The notes: generated by a model not told the origin, from the letters alone. 64,000 bases of DNA from Streptomyces roseolilacinus (GCF_014649335.1 NZ_BMSV01000003.1:372001-436000), one strand, 5' to 3'. Positions 17,757-27,430 are shown, counted from the stretch's first letter. Numbers and translations: made by a program.

Positions 17757-20093
17757 TCACTCCGTGCGCCCCAGCAGCGCCACCGGCCGCTCCCCGAGCA
17801 GTTCCGCCACCGAGACCGCCCGCCCCCCGTCGAGGACCCGCGTCCCGTCCAGGACGTCCAGCCACCGGCCCTCGGGCAGGGCGAGCGCCGTGTCGCCCCA
17901 GCCGCCCGCCTCGGCCAGCCGCAGCGACAGCCGCGTCACCGCCGTGACCACCCGGTCGGACCGGAGGAAGGCCACGCAGTGGTCCGCCGCCGGGCCCCGG
18001 GCCGTCAGCGGCGTGTACGTCCCGGAGGCGCCGAACACCTCCGGGTACCGGCGCCGCAGCCCCAGCGCCGCCCGGGTCACCGCCGTCTTCCGGTCCGGCC
18101 GGGCCTCCCGGAACGGCGCCCGGTTGTCCGGGTCCACCAGCGCCTCGTACACCGCCTCCGTGCCCTGGTACAGGTCCGGCACGCCCGGCATCGTCAGGTG
18201 CAGCAGCGCCGCGCCCAGCACGTTGGCCCACACGTGCGGGTCCAGTTCGCGGGCCAGCTCCGCGACCGGGTGCTGCGCCGGGCCGGCCGGGCCCTCGGCC
18301 ACGAAGTCGGCGACGGCGCGCTCGTACGCCGCGTCCTGCTCCGTCCAGCCGGTGTGCAGGCCCGCCTCCCGCACCGCCTTCAGCAGCGCCCCGTCCAGCC
18401 GCTCCCGCGCCGGCCGGCCCAGCCCGAACGCCGTCTGCCACGCCGTCCACGCCAGCTGCCCGTCCGGCGCCGGCACCCGCGCCACGTCGCCCAGCAGCTT
18501 CGCCCACCGGCCGGGGCACTGGGACAGGACGGCGATCCGCGCCCGCACGTCCGCGCTGCGCTTCGTGTCGTGCGTCGACAGCACGGTCCCGGTCGTCGGC
18601 CAGTCCCGGGCGATCCGCGCGCAGTACGCGTGGAACTCCGCCGGGGACACCTCCGGCCTTCCCGGGTCGCCGCCCACCTCGTTCGCCGACAGCAGCGGCA
18701 CGTACCGGTAGAACGCCGTGTCCTCCACCGACTTCGCCCGCAGCGCCGACGCCGTCTGCGCGAACCGCGTCCGGAACGCCGTCGGGTCGGGCCCGTCCCC
18801 GAGCCGGCCCAGCGCCAGGTCCCGCACGACGTCCACGGCCGCCGCCTCCTCCGGCACCGCGAACGTCGCCCGCGCCTCGGCGGCGGCCTCCTCCGTCAGC
18901 ACGTCCTGCGCGCCGATCCGGTACGGCCGGTAGACCGGCACCCGGATCAGCAGTTCCCGCACCGCCGCCCGCAGCGCCCACGGCGCGTGGTCGCGCAGCC
19001 GCGGGTCCCCCGCGCAGACCCGCCCGGCGGTCCGGGTCAGGAACGCCACCTCCGCCGCCAGCTCGTGCGTCACCACCTTGTACGCGGCCCGGCGCGCCGT
19101 CGCCTCCCAGTGGCCGCCCCGGTCGGCGGACGGGGCCGCGAACCGCCGGTACCGCTCGCCCAGTTCCCCCGCGCCCGCCCCGTCGACGAACAGCCCGTCC
19201 ACGTGGCGCAGGGCGTCGTACCCGGTGGTGCCCGCCACCGGCCAGCCCGCCGGGAGCCGCTCGTCACCGGTGAGGATCTTCTCGACGACCGTCCAGCACG
19301 CCCCGCCCGTCGCCCGGTCCAGCGCGTGCAGGTACGCCTCGGGGTCCGCGAGCCCGTCCGGGTGGTCGATCCGCAGTCCCTCGACGACCCCGTCCCGCAC
19401 CAGTTCCACGATCTTGGCGTGGGTCGCCTCGAAGACCTCCGGGTCCTCGACCCGCACCCCGACGAGGTCCGAGATGGTGAAGAACCGCCGGTAGTTCAGC
19501 TCCGTGCGGGCCAGCCGCCACCACGCCGGCCGGTACCACTGGGCGTCCAGCAACTCGGTGAGCGGCAGCCCCGCCGTCCCGGCGCGCAGCGGGAACACCT
19601 GGGTGCCGTACCGCAGGACGCCGGCCTCCGCGTCGACCCGCAGCTCGTCCAGCACGTCCCCGAGGCGGGCCGGGAGCACCGGCAGCAGCACCTTGCCGCC
19701 GCCTGCCTCCCAGTCGACGTCGAACCAGCGGGCGTACGGCGACGCGGGCCCGTCGCGCAGCACCTCCCACAGCGCCCGGTTGTGCGGCAGGGCGGCCGCC
19801 ATGTGGTTGGGCACCAGGTCGACGACGAGGCCGAGGCCGTGCGCCCGCGCGGTGCGGGCGAGGTCCCGCAGCCCCGCCTCGCCGCCGAGCTCCTCCCGCA
19901 CCCGGCCGTGGTCGGTCACGTCGTAGCCGTGCGTCGAGCCGGGCACGGCCTCCAGGACCGGCGACAGGTGCAGGTGCGTGACGCCGAGGGAGGCGAGGTG
20001 GGGCACCGCCTCGGCGGCGGCCCCGAACGGGAAGTCCGGCTGGATCTGGAGCCGGTACGTGGCGAGCGGGGCGCTGGGCGCGTGGGACGTCAT
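17757..20093 (-). CDS. treY: Maltooligosyl trehalose synthase
   Basis: The 778-residue GH13 enzyme turns the reducing-end alpha-1,4 bond of a maltodextrin into the alpha,alpha-1,1 bond of trehalose. TreY features are TYRLQIQPDFPF at the start, YDVTDHGRVREELGG, LVVDLVPNHMA, the RRFFTISDLVGVRVEDP stretch, GLRIDHPDGLADP with the catalytic Asp, WTVVEKILTGDERLP and a C-terminal MPGVPDLYQGTE. The ATG at 20093 fits homologues best but has no ribosome site; a GTG/ATG pair 54 bases upstream overlaps a GGAG. With glgX and treZ it makes the glycogen-to-trehalose route. Confidence 0.94.
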   Translation of the reverse strand: MTSHAPSAPLATYRLQIQPDFPFGAAAEAVPHLASLGVTHLHLSPVLEAVPGSTHGYDVTDHGRVREELGGEAGLRDLARTARAHGLGLVVDLVPNHMAAALPHNRALWEVLRDGPASPYARWFDVDWEAGGGKVLLPVLPARLGDVLDELRVDAEAGVLRYGTQVFPLRAGTAGLPLTELLDAQWYRPAWWRLARTELNYRRFFTISDLVGVRVEDPEVFEATHAKIVELVRDGVVEGLRIDHPDGLADPEAYLHALDRATGGACWTVVEKILTGDERLPAGWPVAGTTGYDALRHVDGLFVDGAGAGELGERYRRFAAPSADRGGHWEATARRAAYKVVTHELAAEVAFLTRTAGRVCAGDPRLRDHAPWALRAAVRELLIRVPVYRPYRIGAQDVLTEEAAAEARATFAVPEEAAAVDVVRDLALGRLGDGPDPTAFRTRFAQTASALRAKSVEDTAFYRYVPLLSANEVGGDPGRPEVSPAEFHAYCARIARDWPTTGTVLSTHDTKRSADVRARIAVLSQCPGRWAKLLGDVARVPAPDGQLAWTAWQTAFGLGRPARERLDGALLKAVREAGLHTGWTEQDAAYERAVADFVAEGPAGPAQHPVAELARELDPHVWANVLGAALLHLTMPGVPDLYQGTEAVYEALVDPDNRAPFREARPDRKTAVTRAALGLRRRYPEVFGASGTYTPLTARGPAADHCVAFLRSDRVVTAVTRLSLRLAEAGGWGDTALALPEGRWLDVLDGTRVLDGGRAVSVAELLGERPVALLGRTE

Positions 20094-20175
20094 GCGAACG
20101 TACGTACCCGCCCGCGCGGCGCGTCTCCCCTCGCCCCGGTCCATCACTCCGTTCGATGGACACGGGGCCCGGCCG

Positions 20176-22299
20176 TTACGCCGGACGGCGCAGTACCGCC
20201 AGGCTCCGGCCGACCAGGGTGAGCCGTTCGCCGGCCGCCACCTTGGCGCCCTGGCCCGGCGGGATGCCCTCCGGCACGGCGGTGTCCACGACGACCTGCC
20301 ACTGGCGGCCGTGGTCGACGGGGACGGCGAAGTCCAGGTCGTCGGCGCCGGCGTTGAACATCAGCAGGAACGAGTCGTCGGAGATCCGCTCGCCGCGCGG
20401 GCCCGGCTCGGAGATGGCGTGGCCGTTGAGGAACACCGACAGCGCCCTGGCGTGCGCGGCCTGCCAGTCCCGCGCGGTCATCTCCCGGCCGTCCGGGGTG
20501 AACCAGGCGATGTCCGACAGGTCGTCGTGGGTGCCCTCCACCGGCCGGCCGTGGAAGAAGCGGCGGCGCCGGAAGACCGGGTGGTCGCGGCGCAGCCACA
20601 CCATCGACCGGGTGAACTCCAGCAGCGACCGGGCCTCCTCCGCGTCCGCGTCGGGCCAGTGCACCCACGACAGCTCGCCGTCCTGGCAGTAGGCGTTGTT
20701 GTTGCCGTGCTGGGTGCGGCCGAACTCGTCGCCGTGGCTGAGCATCGGCACGCCCTGGGAGAGCAGCAGCGTGGCGATGAAGTTGCGCATCTGGCGCGCC
20801 CGCAGCGCCCGGACGTCCGGGTCGTCGGTCTCGCCCTCGACGCCGCAGTTCCAGGAGCGGTTGTGGTTCTCGCCGTCGCGGTTGCCCTCGCCGTTGGCCT
20901 CGTTGTGCTTCTCGTCGTACGAGACGAGGTCCCGCAGGGTGAAGCCGTCGTGGCAGGTCACGAAGTTCACCGAGGCGAGCGGCCGCCGCCCGTCGTCCTG
21001 GTACAGGTCCGAGGAGCCGGTCAGCCGGGACGCGAACTCCGCGAGCGTCCTCGGCTCGCCCCGCCACAGGTCGCGGACCGTGTCGCGGTACATGCCGTTC
21101 CACTCGGTCCACAGCGGCGGGAAGTTCCCCACCTGGTAGCCGCCCTCGCCCACGTCCCACGGCTCGGCGATCAGCTTGACCTGGCTGACCACCGGGTCCT
21201 GCTGCACCAGGTCGAAGAACGACGACAGCCGGTCCACCTCGTGGAACTGGCGGGCCAGCGTCGCCGCCAGGTCGAAGCGGAAGCCGTCGACGTGCATCTC
21301 CGTCACCCAGTACCGCAGCGAGTCCATGATCAGCTGGAGGACGTGCGGGGACCGCATCAGCAGCGAGTTCCCGGTGCCGGTGGTGTCCATGTAGTACCGG
21401 GGGTTGTTCTCCACGAGCCGGTAGTACGAGAGGTTGTCCAGGCCCCGGAAGGAAAGGGTCGGGCCCAGGTGGTTGCCCTCCGCCGTGTGGTTGTACACCA
21501 CGTCGAGGATGACCTCGATGCCCGCCTTGTGCAGGGCGCGCACCGCCGACTTGAACTCCAGCACCTGCTGGCCCCGGTCGCCCCAGGAGGCGTAGGCGTT
21601 GTGCGGGGCGAAGTAGCCGATCGTGTTGTAGCCCCAGTAGTTCGCCATCCCGGCGTCGACGAGCCGGTGGTCGTGGACGAACTGGTGGACGGGCATCAGC
21701 TCGATGGCCGTCACGCCCAGTTCGGTCAGGTGCTCGATGATCGCCGGGTGCGCGAGGCCCGCGTACGTGCCGCGCAGCTCCCTGGGCAGCGCCGGGTGGA
21801 GCATCGTCAGGCCCTTCACGTGGGCCTCGTAGATCACCGTGCGGTGGTAGTCGGTGCGCGGCGGCCGGTCGTCGCCCCAGTCGAAGTACGGGTTCACGAC
21901 GACGGACGACACGGTGTGCGGCGCCGAGTCGAGGTCGTTGCGGGAGTCGGGCCTGCCGAAGTGGTAGCCGTACACCGCCTCGTCCCAGTCGATGGTCCCG
22001 GCGACCGCGCGCGCGTACGGGTCGAGGAGCAGCTTCGCGGAGTTGCAGCGCAGCCCGTGCTCCGGCACGTACGGCCCGTGCACCCGGAAGCCGTACCGCT
22101 GGCCGGGCATCACCCCGGGCAGGTACGCGTGCCGCACGAACGCGTCGGTCTCCCGCAGCTCCACCGCGGTCTCCGAGCCGTCGTCGTGCAGCAGGCACAG
22201 CTCGATGCGGTCGGCGGCCTCCGAGAAGACCGCGAAGTTGGTACCGGCGCCGTCGTAGGTGGCGCCGAGGGGATACGCCTGTCCCGGCCAGACCTGCAT
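20176..22299 (-). CDS. glgX: Glycogen debranching enzyme
   Basis: The 707-residue GH13 protein hydrolyses alpha-1,6 branches of limit glycogen, supplying linear dextrins to TreY and TreZ. An N-terminal CBM48 domain (YPLGATYDGAGTNFAVFSEAADRIELCL) leads into the barrel with EVILDVVYNHTAEG, DGFRFDLA (nucleophile Asp), LIAEPWDVGEGGYQVG (acid Glu) and VNFVTCHDGFTL. Length is normal. The ATG at 22299 has GGAAGAG upstream. treY follows 82 bases after its stop on the same strand, so co-transcription is likely. Confidence 0.95.
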   Translation of the reverse strand: MQVWPGQAYPLGATYDGAGTNFAVFSEAADRIELCLLHDDGSETAVELRETDAFVRHAYLPGVMPGQRYGFRVHGPYVPEHGLRCNSAKLLLDPYARAVAGTIDWDEAVYGYHFGRPDSRNDLDSAPHTVSSVVVNPYFDWGDDRPPRTDYHRTVIYEAHVKGLTMLHPALPRELRGTYAGLAHPAIIEHLTELGVTAIELMPVHQFVHDHRLVDAGMANYWGYNTIGYFAPHNAYASWGDRGQQVLEFKSAVRALHKAGIEVILDVVYNHTAEGNHLGPTLSFRGLDNLSYYRLVENNPRYYMDTTGTGNSLLMRSPHVLQLIMDSLRYWVTEMHVDGFRFDLAATLARQFHEVDRLSSFFDLVQQDPVVSQVKLIAEPWDVGEGGYQVGNFPPLWTEWNGMYRDTVRDLWRGEPRTLAEFASRLTGSSDLYQDDGRRPLASVNFVTCHDGFTLRDLVSYDEKHNEANGEGNRDGENHNRSWNCGVEGETDDPDVRALRARQMRNFIATLLLSQGVPMLSHGDEFGRTQHGNNNAYCQDGELSWVHWPDADAEEARSLLEFTRSMVWLRRDHPVFRRRRFFHGRPVEGTHDDLSDIAWFTPDGREMTARDWQAAHARALSVFLNGHAISEPGPRGERISDDSFLLMFNAGADDLDFAVPVDHGRQWQVVVDTAVPEGIPPGQGAKVAAGERLTLVGRSLAVLRRPA

Positions 22300-22812
22300 A
22301 GATGAGACTCTTCCATTCCGATCCGGCTGATGGGGGTCACTTGGTTCGATCCTCCACGAAAGTCACCCGCCCGCCTAGGACGCCGGACGGTCCTACCGGG
22401 TGACCGGGTGACCGGGAACGGGTCCGGTGCGGTGGTCTGGCCGGAAATCGCCCTTCTTGGCGTACCGCGATCGCGCGGCGGCACCGGGGTCGCGGGCCCG
22501 CGGGCCCGTGCGGGCACCGCGCCGCGCGGCCGGCCGGCGCGCGGGTCAACCCCGTGTCCCCCGGGTTCCCCGGAGCGGGCGGCACCGGCCCTCCGCCCGT
22601 CACCCGCACGGGTGATCCGCGCCGGGGCGGGTGACGGGCGGCTCACCACTATGAATCAGCTCACTCCGCCTGCGCCGGAGCGCGGAACCGCCGCCGGAAT
22701 CAAGGGCCGTGGGGAAAGGAGCCTGTCCATCCGGCTGCACCGCATCGCTCTCCCGGAGTACCCTTCCTTGATCGTTGGAGACGGGCGTTCGGAAGCAGAA
22801 GGCGGTGCGCGG
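22300..22812. other. Divergent intergenic region before glgX and the SAV2148-type gene
   Basis: About 510 bases without a gene I would call. It holds a GTGACCGG direct repeat near 22400 and a perfect 16-bp palindrome at 22493-22508 made of GGGCCC blocks. An in-frame ATG at 22651 could extend the downstream protein by 54 residues. No clear RNA gene is visible. Confidence 0.5.
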
Positions 22813-24054
22813 GTGAGCTCGGGAGGGCTGGAGCTGCCCCCAGGTGACTCGGGTCACGAGGGGGACTCCACTGACTCCGCAGATGTCCCGCCCGGCGCGG
22901 TCTCCCTCGCCCGGCCGATGGAGATCGGTGCGGAACTGGACTGGGACGCCCGGGACTGGAGCGAGGTGCGCACCCGCGCCCAGCGCGCCGGACGGGCCTA
23001 TATCTGGCTGAATCTGGTCGAACAGCGTCTGCGGGCGGTGGTCGCCGCCGTGCTGCGGCCCATCTACGAGCCCATGCACGGCGACGACTGGGTCGTCGCG
23101 GCGGCCGGGCCCGCCGGTCAGGAGTGGGTGCAGCGCGCCGTCGCCGTCCGCGAGGTCTCCCGCCGCAAGGGCTACCTCCTCGACCCCGCCGACGACAACG
23201 TCCTCAGCTTCCTCACCCTGCCCCAGCTGCGCGAGCTGATGGTCCAGCACTGGCCGTGCTTCGAGCCGTACTTCGACGACCGCCGCGAGCTGGAGCTGGC
23301 CCTCGACGAGCTGGAGGTCACCCGCAACGTCGTCTCCCGCAACCGGGCCCTGTCCCGGACCGTCCTCGACCAGTCGGAGCGCGCCTCGGCCCGGCTGCTG
23401 GAGATCCTCGGCGGCGGCGCCGGCGTGCCGTCCGCGCACCGGCTGCCGGTCGACGCGGTCGAGGACCTCGTGGGGGACCGGTACGCCGACGTGGTCTCCG
23501 TCCACCCCGACCGGGTGCGGCTCCAGCGGCAGATGCCCGCCGAGGACCTCTTCGGCGGGGCCCGCCGCCTCGACGCCATCGGCATAGGCCTCAACCTGCT
23601 CGTCCAGAACTTCTCCGGCCGCCGGCTCGTCCGCCTCGCCGAGTCCGGCTGCCGGATACGGCTGCTGTTCCTCAACCCCGCCAGCAGCGCCGTCAAGCGG
23701 CGCGAGCGGGAGCTCGGCATCAAGAAGGGCGAGCTCAGCCGCTCAGTGGAGATGAACATCCTGCACATGCGGCGCGTCCGCTCCAAGCTGCGCGACCCCG
23801 GCGCCTTCGAGATCCAGGTGTTCGACGAGACGCCCCGCTTCACCGCCTACCTGGTGGACGGGGACGGCCCCGACGGCGTCGGCGTCGTCCAGTCCTACCT
23901 CCGGCGGGCCCGCGGCATGGAGGCGCCGGTCCTGGTCCTGCGCGGCGGGCGGCGGCCCGTCGTCACCTCCACGCCGGACGGCGACCACGGGCTGTTCGAG
24001 ACGTACCGCGAGGAGTTCGAGTCGTTCTGGGCGGATTCACGCCCGGTTTCCTGA
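22813..24054 (+). CDS. SAV2148-type HEPN domain protein with PLD-like C-terminus
   Basis: The 413-residue protein matches the Streptomyces family named after SAV2148. The N-terminal helical half includes the HEPN-like RxxxxxxH motif RPIYEPMH, the putative RNase active site of HEPN domains, followed by WVVAAAGPAGQEWVQRAV. The C-terminal half, AIGIGLNLLVQNFSGRRLVRLAESGCRIRLLFLNP in part, looks like a phospholipase-D-fold sensor domain found beside helix-turn-helix or nuclease modules; an intact HKD motif is not seen. GTG at 22813 is chosen because the protein sequence SSGGLELPPGD follows it; an ATG at 22651 is possible. Function is not established. Confidence 0.75.
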   Translation: MSSGGLELPPGDSGHEGDSTDSADVPPGAVSLARPMEIGAELDWDARDWSEVRTRAQRAGRAYIWLNLVEQRLRAVVAAVLRPIYEPMHGDDWVVAAAGPAGQEWVQRAVAVREVSRRKGYLLDPADDNVLSFLTLPQLRELMVQHWPCFEPYFDDRRELELALDELEVTRNVVSRNRALSRTVLDQSERASARLLEILGGGAGVPSAHRLPVDAVEDLVGDRYADVVSVHPDRVRLQRQMPAEDLFGGARRLDAIGIGLNLLVQNFSGRRLVRLAESGCRIRLLFLNPASSAVKRRERELGIKKGELSRSVEMNILHMRRVRSKLRDPGAFEIQVFDETPRFTAYLVDGDGPDGVGVVQSYLRRARGMEAPVLVLRGGRRPVVTSTPDGDHGLFETYREEFESFWADSRPVS

Positions 24055-24081
24055 AGATCCCGGTAAGGGGCCCGGGGCGCG

Positions 24082-24104
24082 TTGTCAGTGCCGCGTGCGA
24101 GGGT
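24082..24104 (+). promoter_or_regulatory. RecA-NDp/PafBC-type promoter motif before exonuclease
   Basis: TTGTCAGTG at 24082-24090, then 8 bases, then GAGGGT at 24099-24104. The known actinobacterial DNA-damage motif is TTGTCAGTGGC-N6-TAGGGT, so the -35-like box is perfect, the spacing exact, and the -10 differs in one base. It lies 57 bases before the exonuclease start. Confidence 0.7.
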
Positions 24105-24161
24105 GAAGGCCCACTGGGGGAGGGCGCCGCGCCGACCGCGACGCCGCGAAGGAGGTTCGGC

Positions 24162-24908
24162 ATGCACTGGCACGGGGAGACCCTCGTCGGCTTCGACCTG
24201 GAGACGACGGGGACGGAGCCGTTCGAGGCGAGGATCGTCACGGCCGCGGTCGTGGAGGTACGGGACGGGCGCACCCTGGCGCGCCGCGAGTGGCTCGCCG
24301 ACCCCGGCGTCCGCATCCCCGCCCAGGCGTCCGCGATCCACGGCATCAGCAACGAGCGCGCCGCCGCCGAGGGCCGCCCGGCCCGCGAGGTCGCCGACGA
24401 GGTGGCCGACGCCCTCGCCGGGTACTGGACCCGGGGCGTGCCCGTCGTCGCGTACAACGCCGCGTTCGACCTGACGCTGCTCACCGCCGAGCTGCGGCGG
24501 CACGGGCTGCCCTCGCTCACGGAGCGGCTGGGCGGCGCGCCGGTCGGGCCCGTCGTCGACCCGTACACCATCGACCGGGCCGTCGACCGCTACCGGCGTG
24601 GCAAGCGGAACCTGGAGGCGGTCTGCGCCGAGTACGGCGTGGTGCTCGACGGGGCGCACGAGGCGGCCGCCGACGCGCTGGCCGCCGTGCTCGTCGCCTG
24701 CGCGATAGCCGAGCGGCACGCGCTGGTGGCCCGGCTGGCGCCGCGCGAGCTGCACGCCCGCCAGGTGGAGTGGTACGCCGAGTGGGCGGCCGACTTCCAG
24801 GACTTCCTGCGGCGCAAGGGCAGCCCGGACGCCGTCGTGGATCCCAGGTGGCCGCTCCGGCAGCCGGAACCCGCACCGGCCCCCGCGTCCACGACGGCCA
24901 CCGGCTGA
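24162..24908 (+). CDS. DEDDh 3'-5' exonuclease (DnaQ-like)
   Basis: The 248-residue protein is a single-domain proofreading-type exonuclease. ExoI is VGFDLETTGTEP (D, E), ExoII is VAYNAAFDLTLL (D), and ExoIII is HEAAADALAAVL (H, D): all five metal and catalytic residues of DEDDh exonucleases are present. The AIHGIS stretch after ExoI is typical. It lacks polymerase or helicase domains, so it is probably a repair or processing exonuclease rather than the epsilon subunit. The start has a good GAAGGAGG ribosome site. The damage-type promoter motif upstream fits a repair role. Confidence 0.9.
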   Translation: MHWHGETLVGFDLETTGTEPFEARIVTAAVVEVRDGRTLARREWLADPGVRIPAQASAIHGISNERAAAEGRPAREVADEVADALAGYWTRGVPVVAYNAAFDLTLLTAELRRHGLPSLTERLGGAPVGPVVDPYTIDRAVDRYRRGKRNLEAVCAEYGVVLDGAHEAAADALAAVLVACAIAERHALVARLAPRELHARQVEWYAEWAADFQDFLRRKGSPDAVVDPRWPLRQPEPAPAPASTTATG

Positions 24909-24918
24909 CCCGGACCGC

Positions 24919-25743
24919 TCAGGGGTGGTCGGCGAGGAAGCGCAGCAGCGACGCGTTCACCCGCTCGGGGGCCTCCAGCTGGAGCCAGTGGCCCACGCCC
25001 TCGACCCGCTCGTACCGCCAGGAGCCCGCCACGTACTTCTCCGTGCCCGTCATCGCCCGCTCGGTGAGGAACCGGTCGCCGGTGCTCCACAGGCCCAGCA
25101 CGGGACCCGGCAGCGGCGGCAGCGGCACCTCGGGGCCGAACAGCGCCCGCGGCGGCAGCCCCGCCCGGTAGACGCCGAGCGCCGCGGTGAGCGCGCCCGG
25201 CTCCGACAGCCGCTCCACGATCCCGCCGGCGTCCGGGTGCTCGGCGAGGAACTCCCGGGCGTGCGCGGCGCCGTCCCGCAGCAGCCACTCCTCGGCGACG
25301 CCCTCGTGCTGGAACAGCAGCATGTACCAGGAGAGGGCGCGCTGCTCCCAGCCCGCGTCGACGAGCGCGCCCCGGTGGCCCACGGACAGGAGCGACAGGC
25401 TCGCCACCCGGTCCGGCGCGGCCATGGCCAGGCCCTGGGCGATCCCGGACCCCCAGTCGTGGCCGACGAGGTGGACCCGGCCCACGCCCAGCCGGTCGAG
25501 CAGCTCCAGCAGGTCCGCCGCGGAGCGGGCCGGGGCGTACGCCGCGGTGTCCGCCGGCCGGTCGGAGCCGCCGAAGCCGCGCAGGTCCGGGGCGATCGTC
25601 CGGTACCCGGCCGCGTTCAGCGCGGGCACCTGGTGGCGCCAGCAGTCGTGCGTGTCCGGGAAGCCGTGCACCAGCAGCACCGCGGGGCCGAGGCCACCGC
25701 TGTCCTCGACCTCCAGGGTCACCTCGGCGAGTTCGACGCGCAT
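24919..25743 (-). CDS. Alpha/beta hydrolase (epoxide hydrolase-like)
   Basis: A 274-residue alpha/beta hydrolase. The oxyanion motif is VLLVHGFPDTHDCWRH, the nucleophile elbow is VGHDWGSGIAQ with Asp as nucleophile (GHDWG rather than GxSxG), which is typical of epoxide hydrolases and dehalogenases, and the catalytic His is in VEGVGHWLQLEAPERV. The substrate is unknown. The ATG at 25743 is preceded by GGAGA. It lies tail to tail with the exonuclease gene, 10 bases apart. Confidence 0.85.
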   Translation of the reverse strand: MRVELAEVTLEVEDSGGLGPAVLLVHGFPDTHDCWRHQVPALNAAGYRTIAPDLRGFGGSDRPADTAAYAPARSAADLLELLDRLGVGRVHLVGHDWGSGIAQGLAMAAPDRVASLSLLSVGHRGALVDAGWEQRALSWYMLLFQHEGVAEEWLLRDGAAHAREFLAEHPDAGGIVERLSEPGALTAALGVYRAGLPPRALFGPEVPLPPLPGPVLGLWSTGDRFLTERAMTGTEKYVAGSWRYERVEGVGHWLQLEAPERVNASLLRFLADHP

Positions 25744-25805
25744 CCGCAAGTCTCCGATGTCCGGCGGGAACACACAGGTCCTGACGCGGTCATCATGACA
25801 GCCCG

Positions 25806-26666
25806 TCAGAACGGGTACCAGCGGACCTCCGGGTCGCCGTCCCGCAGCGACGCCACGCGGCGGCGGAACTCGGCCAGCGCCTTCGGGTTGGCCGGAGCGT
25901 GCTGGGCCACCCACGCGCAGCTCGCCGTCTCCCGCGCCCCGCGCAGCACGGCGCAGCCCTCCCACTCCCGTACGTCCCAGCCGTACGCGGCCGTGAACGC
26001 GTCGTACGCCGCCGGGTCCAGGCCGTAGCGGTCCCGCGACAGGGCCGGCACCACCAGGTCGTGCTCGCGCAGGTCCAGGGAGAAGGTCTCCAGGTCGACG
26101 AGGACCGGGCCGTCCGGGCCCACGTGGACGTTGCGCGGCAGCGCGTCGCCGTGGATCGGGCCCGGCTCCAGGTACGGGACGAGCGCCGCGGCCGCCTCGG
26201 CGAACCCGTCCCGCCGCTCCCGCAGGAACGCGGCGTCCGCCGGGTCGACGGCGTCCCCGGCGAGCCGCAGCCACCGCTCCACCCCGCCCAGCAGGTCCCG
26301 GCCGGGCAGCGGGAACGGCGGCGCGGGCAGCTCGTGCACCCGGCGCAGCAGCGGGGCCAGGTCGGGCGTCCCGGCCGGCCGTACGGCGTCGGGCAGCCGC
26401 CACCACACGGTCACCGGGTGCCCCTCCACCAGCCGCGCTTCGGGCTCGGCCGCCCGTACGGCCGGGACCCCCGCCCCGGCCAGCCAGCCGGCGACCGCCA
26501 CCTCGCGCCGCGCCCGGTCCAGCAGCCCGGCGTCCCGGCCCACCTTCACCACCAGGTCCCCGGCGGCGAACACCGCGTTCTCGCCCAGGGCCAGCAGCGT
26601 CGCGTCCGTGCCGCCCGCCGCGTACCCGGCCGCGTCCAGGACCTCCCGCGCCTTCGCCTCGTCCAT
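25806..26666 (-). CDS. Aminoglycoside phosphotransferase family kinase
   Basis: The 286-residue protein has the small-molecule kinase fold of the APH family. The ATP-binding lysine is in DLVVKVGRDAG, the catalytic loop is IHGDALPRNVHV (Brenner motif HGDxxxxN), and the metal-binding aspartate is in PVLVDLETFSLD. The aspartate and asparagine expected for activity are present. The family covers antibiotic kinases but also housekeeping kinases, and nothing here shows resistance function. An 18-bp tandem repeat lies upstream at about 26758-26793. Confidence 0.82.
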   Translation of the reverse strand: MDEAKAREVLDAAGYAAGGTDATLLALGENAVFAAGDLVVKVGRDAGLLDRARREVAVAGWLAGAGVPAVRAAEPEARLVEGHPVTVWWRLPDAVRPAGTPDLAPLLRRVHELPAPPFPLPGRDLLGGVERWLRLAGDAVDPADAAFLRERRDGFAEAAAALVPYLEPGPIHGDALPRNVHVGPDGPVLVDLETFSLDLREHDLVVPALSRDRYGLDPAAYDAFTAAYGWDVREWEGCAVLRGARETASCAWVAQHAPANPKALAEFRRRVASLRDGDPEVRWYPF

Positions 26667-26866
26667 GCCGCCGTCTCGCCCTTCGCCCTCCGCGGCTCCG
26701 CCCTTCGCGTCACCGATCCCGTCGCCGGCCAGTCTCGCACCCGGCGCGGGCCGCCCCGCTGCCCGGGCCGGTCCGGCTGCCCGGGCCGGTCCGGCTCAGG
26801 GGCGGGGCTCCACCGGGTGTCGCGGGGCGGGTGGGCCGCCGGCCGCGACGGCCTAGGGTGGCGGTC

Positions 26867-27430
26867 ATGATCACCACCCGATACGCGGCCCTGCTGCGCG
26901 GAGTCAACGTCGGCGGGTCCCGGAAGGTCCCCATGGCCGAACTGCGCACCGTCCTCGCCGGACTCGGCCACACCGACGTGCGGACCCACCTCCAGTCCGG
27001 CAACGCCTTCTTCACCACCGCGTCGGACGCGGGCGAGGACGCGCTCGCCGCCGCGATCGAACAGGCGCTGGAGGAGCACTTCGGGTTCCGGGTCGACTGC
27101 CTCGTCCGCGGCGGCCCGTACCTGCGGGCCGTCGTCGACGCCTGCCCGTTCCCCGCAGGCGACCTGGAGCCCCGGCAGCTCCACGTCACCTACTTCTCCG
27201 CGCCCGTCACCGCCGACCGGTTCGCCGCCGTCGACCGGGCCGCCCACCTCCCGGAGGAGTTCCGCCTCGGGGACCGGGAGTTGTACCTGTACGTCCCGGA
27301 CGGCCTCGGGCGCTCCAAGCTGGCCGACGTCCTCGCCCGCCCGGCCGTCGTCAGGGGCCTCGTCGCCACCACCCGCAACTGGGCCACCGTCCGCAAGCTC
27401 GCCGAAATGGCCCATGATCCCACCCCGTGA
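26867..27430 (+). CDS. DUF1697 domain protein
   Basis: The 187-residue protein is a complete DUF1697 member: [23 protein letters not shown] at the start (reported in part), [10 protein letters not shown], a ferredoxin-like alternation, and the end [14 protein letters not shown]. The family is widespread and uncharacterised. The start is clear: TAGGGT occurs 7 nt before ATG, indicating a leaderless mRNA. Confidence 0.88.
   Translation: MITTRYAALLRGVNVGGSRKVPMAELRTVLAGLGHTDVRTHLQSGNAFFTTASDAGEDALAAAIEQALEEHFGFRVDCLVRGGPYLRAVVDACPFPAGDLEPRQLHVTYFSAPVTADRFAAVDRAAHLPEEFRLGDRELYLYVPDGLGRSKLADVLARPAVVRGLVATTRNWATVRKLAEMAHDPTP

Noticed and set aside
22493..22508. 16-bp GGGCCC-type palindrome as a terminator or operator
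   Set aside because: It has no loop or partner element and perfect short palindromes of G and C arise often in DNA this rich in GC; no function can be claimed.
25806..26666. Aminoglycoside resistance gene
   Set aside because: The APH fold is clear, but the family includes many non-resistance kinases and no antibiotic genes are nearby.
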